Part shown: piece by piece, positions 46,228 to 46,512 of the stretch
Layout: each line of letters starts with the position of its first letter
Position numbering within the stretch: position 1 is the first letter of the stretch
DNA from: Porphyrobacter sp. AAP82
GTDB taxonomy: Bacteria; Pseudomonadota; Alphaproteobacteria; Sphingomonadales; Sphingomonadaceae
NCBI RefSeq assembly: GCF_000331285.1
Contig: NZ_ANFX01000025.1
Coordinates: 1-46,512 of the forward strand
DNA: 46,512 nucleotides
Reading direction: 5' to 3'
Translations under genes and position numbers: made by a program
Notes under the pieces: generated by a model
What the model saw: the letters and a program-made list of their open reading frames with translations, nothing else
The model's database searches: none
Told to the model about the DNA's origin: nothing

Positions 46228-46512
46228 TTAAGGGAATGCAATCCTCTCTTGGTCTTCCCACGGCTTATCTGCAACCGTTGTTAAGTGCTTGATTGAGACG
46301 GCCGGCGCGCGACGCTCGATGAGCAGCCTCTCCAGCACGGTCGGTGCCAGATAGGCCAGCTTCAGCACACGGCCGACGTACACCGGCGTCACGTCCTCGG
46401 CGGCCGCAATGTCCTGAATGGTTGCCACCTGGCCGCTGTCGAGCTTGTGACGTGACCCCCTGATTTTCCTCCACGAGCGATTAGAGTCTGGCCTGAAGGA
46501 AGGACAGACGAT
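46228..46512 (-). CDS. Partial ParB-like HTH protein, second copy
   Basis: Open from the right window edge to a stop at 46228. The C-terminal two thirds are clearly related to the protein at 29047-29442: ATIQDIAAAEDVTPVYVGRV, LKLAYLAPTVLERLLIERR and VSIKHLTTVADKPWEDQ. The part nearest the edge (PDSNRSWRKIRGSRHKLDSG) is less similar, so it may be a fusion, frameshift or truncated copy. By analogy, a second recombinase and DUF2924 gene should lie just outside. Confidence 0.7.
   Translation of the reverse strand: MVCPSFRPDSNRSWRKIRGSRHKLDSGQVATIQDIAAAEDVTPVYVGRVLKLAYLAPTVLERLLIERRAPAVSIKHLTTVADKPWEDQERIAFP

Noticed and set aside
28705..46512. CRISPR array or cas genes in the accessory region
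   Set aside because: No regularly spaced identical repeats and no Cas-like proteins were seen.

Overview
The window is GC-rich chromosomal DNA of an alphaproteobacterium, most likely a sphingomonad close to Erythrobacter/Porphyrobacter. The pointers are an IspD-IspF fusion, a dusB-ntrB-ntrC-ntrY-ntrX-hfq-hflX order, an Hfq with two Sm domains in one chain, a short zinc-free type MetG, and frequent GTG starts with 1-4 nt gene overlaps. The species is inferred from gene content only.

Positions 1-28704 are core chromosome. Left to right: the tail of an unidentified gene; a membrane-anchored EF-hand protein; trmFO; a YhhN-type membrane protein; gyrA; an exported TPR-like protein; lipA with a COQ10/RatA-type START gene; cinA/pncC; a small exported protein; ispDF; then a rightward block of dusB, the two nitrogen two-component systems NtrBC and NtrYX, double-domain hfq and hflX. 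A tight leftward block follows (lytic transglycosylase, D-Ala-D-Ala carboxypeptidase, tmk, holB, metG, tatD, an MBL-fold hydrolase, a 75-residue membrane protein, mazG). Most of its junctions are 1-8 nt overlaps, which suggests one long translationally coupled transcript. The core ends in tRNA-Ser(UGA).

Positions 28705-46512 are accessory DNA next to that tRNA. First comes a mobile module on the minus strand: a DUF2924 protein, a large serine recombinase and a small ParB-like HTH protein, with ATGA overlaps between them. Two phage gene remnants follow. Next is a four-gene minus-strand operon that looks like a defence system: a 54-residue HTH protein, a SNF2-type helicase with a C-terminal nuclease-like DUF3883 domain, a DUF1156 adenine methyltransferase, and a DUF499 ATPase with an N-terminal Swt1-type HEPN domain. 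The methyltransferase gene is a base-composition mosaic.

A second, more AT-rich cargo on the plus strand follows from 42638: a vWA protein, a PP2C-like phosphatase, a Ser/Thr-kinase-like protein fused to an OB-fold and a C-terminal membrane anchor, and a small protein of unknown function. At the right edge a second copy of the small HTH gene runs out of the window. With a diverged 114-nt direct repeat at 28741 and 42218, this suggests two related elements stacked in tandem at the tRNA-Ser locus.

The best candidates for something new are the helicase/methyltransferase/HEPN-ATPase operon and the vWA-phosphatase-kinase(OB)-small protein module. The best core-genome curiosity is the asymmetric double Hfq.
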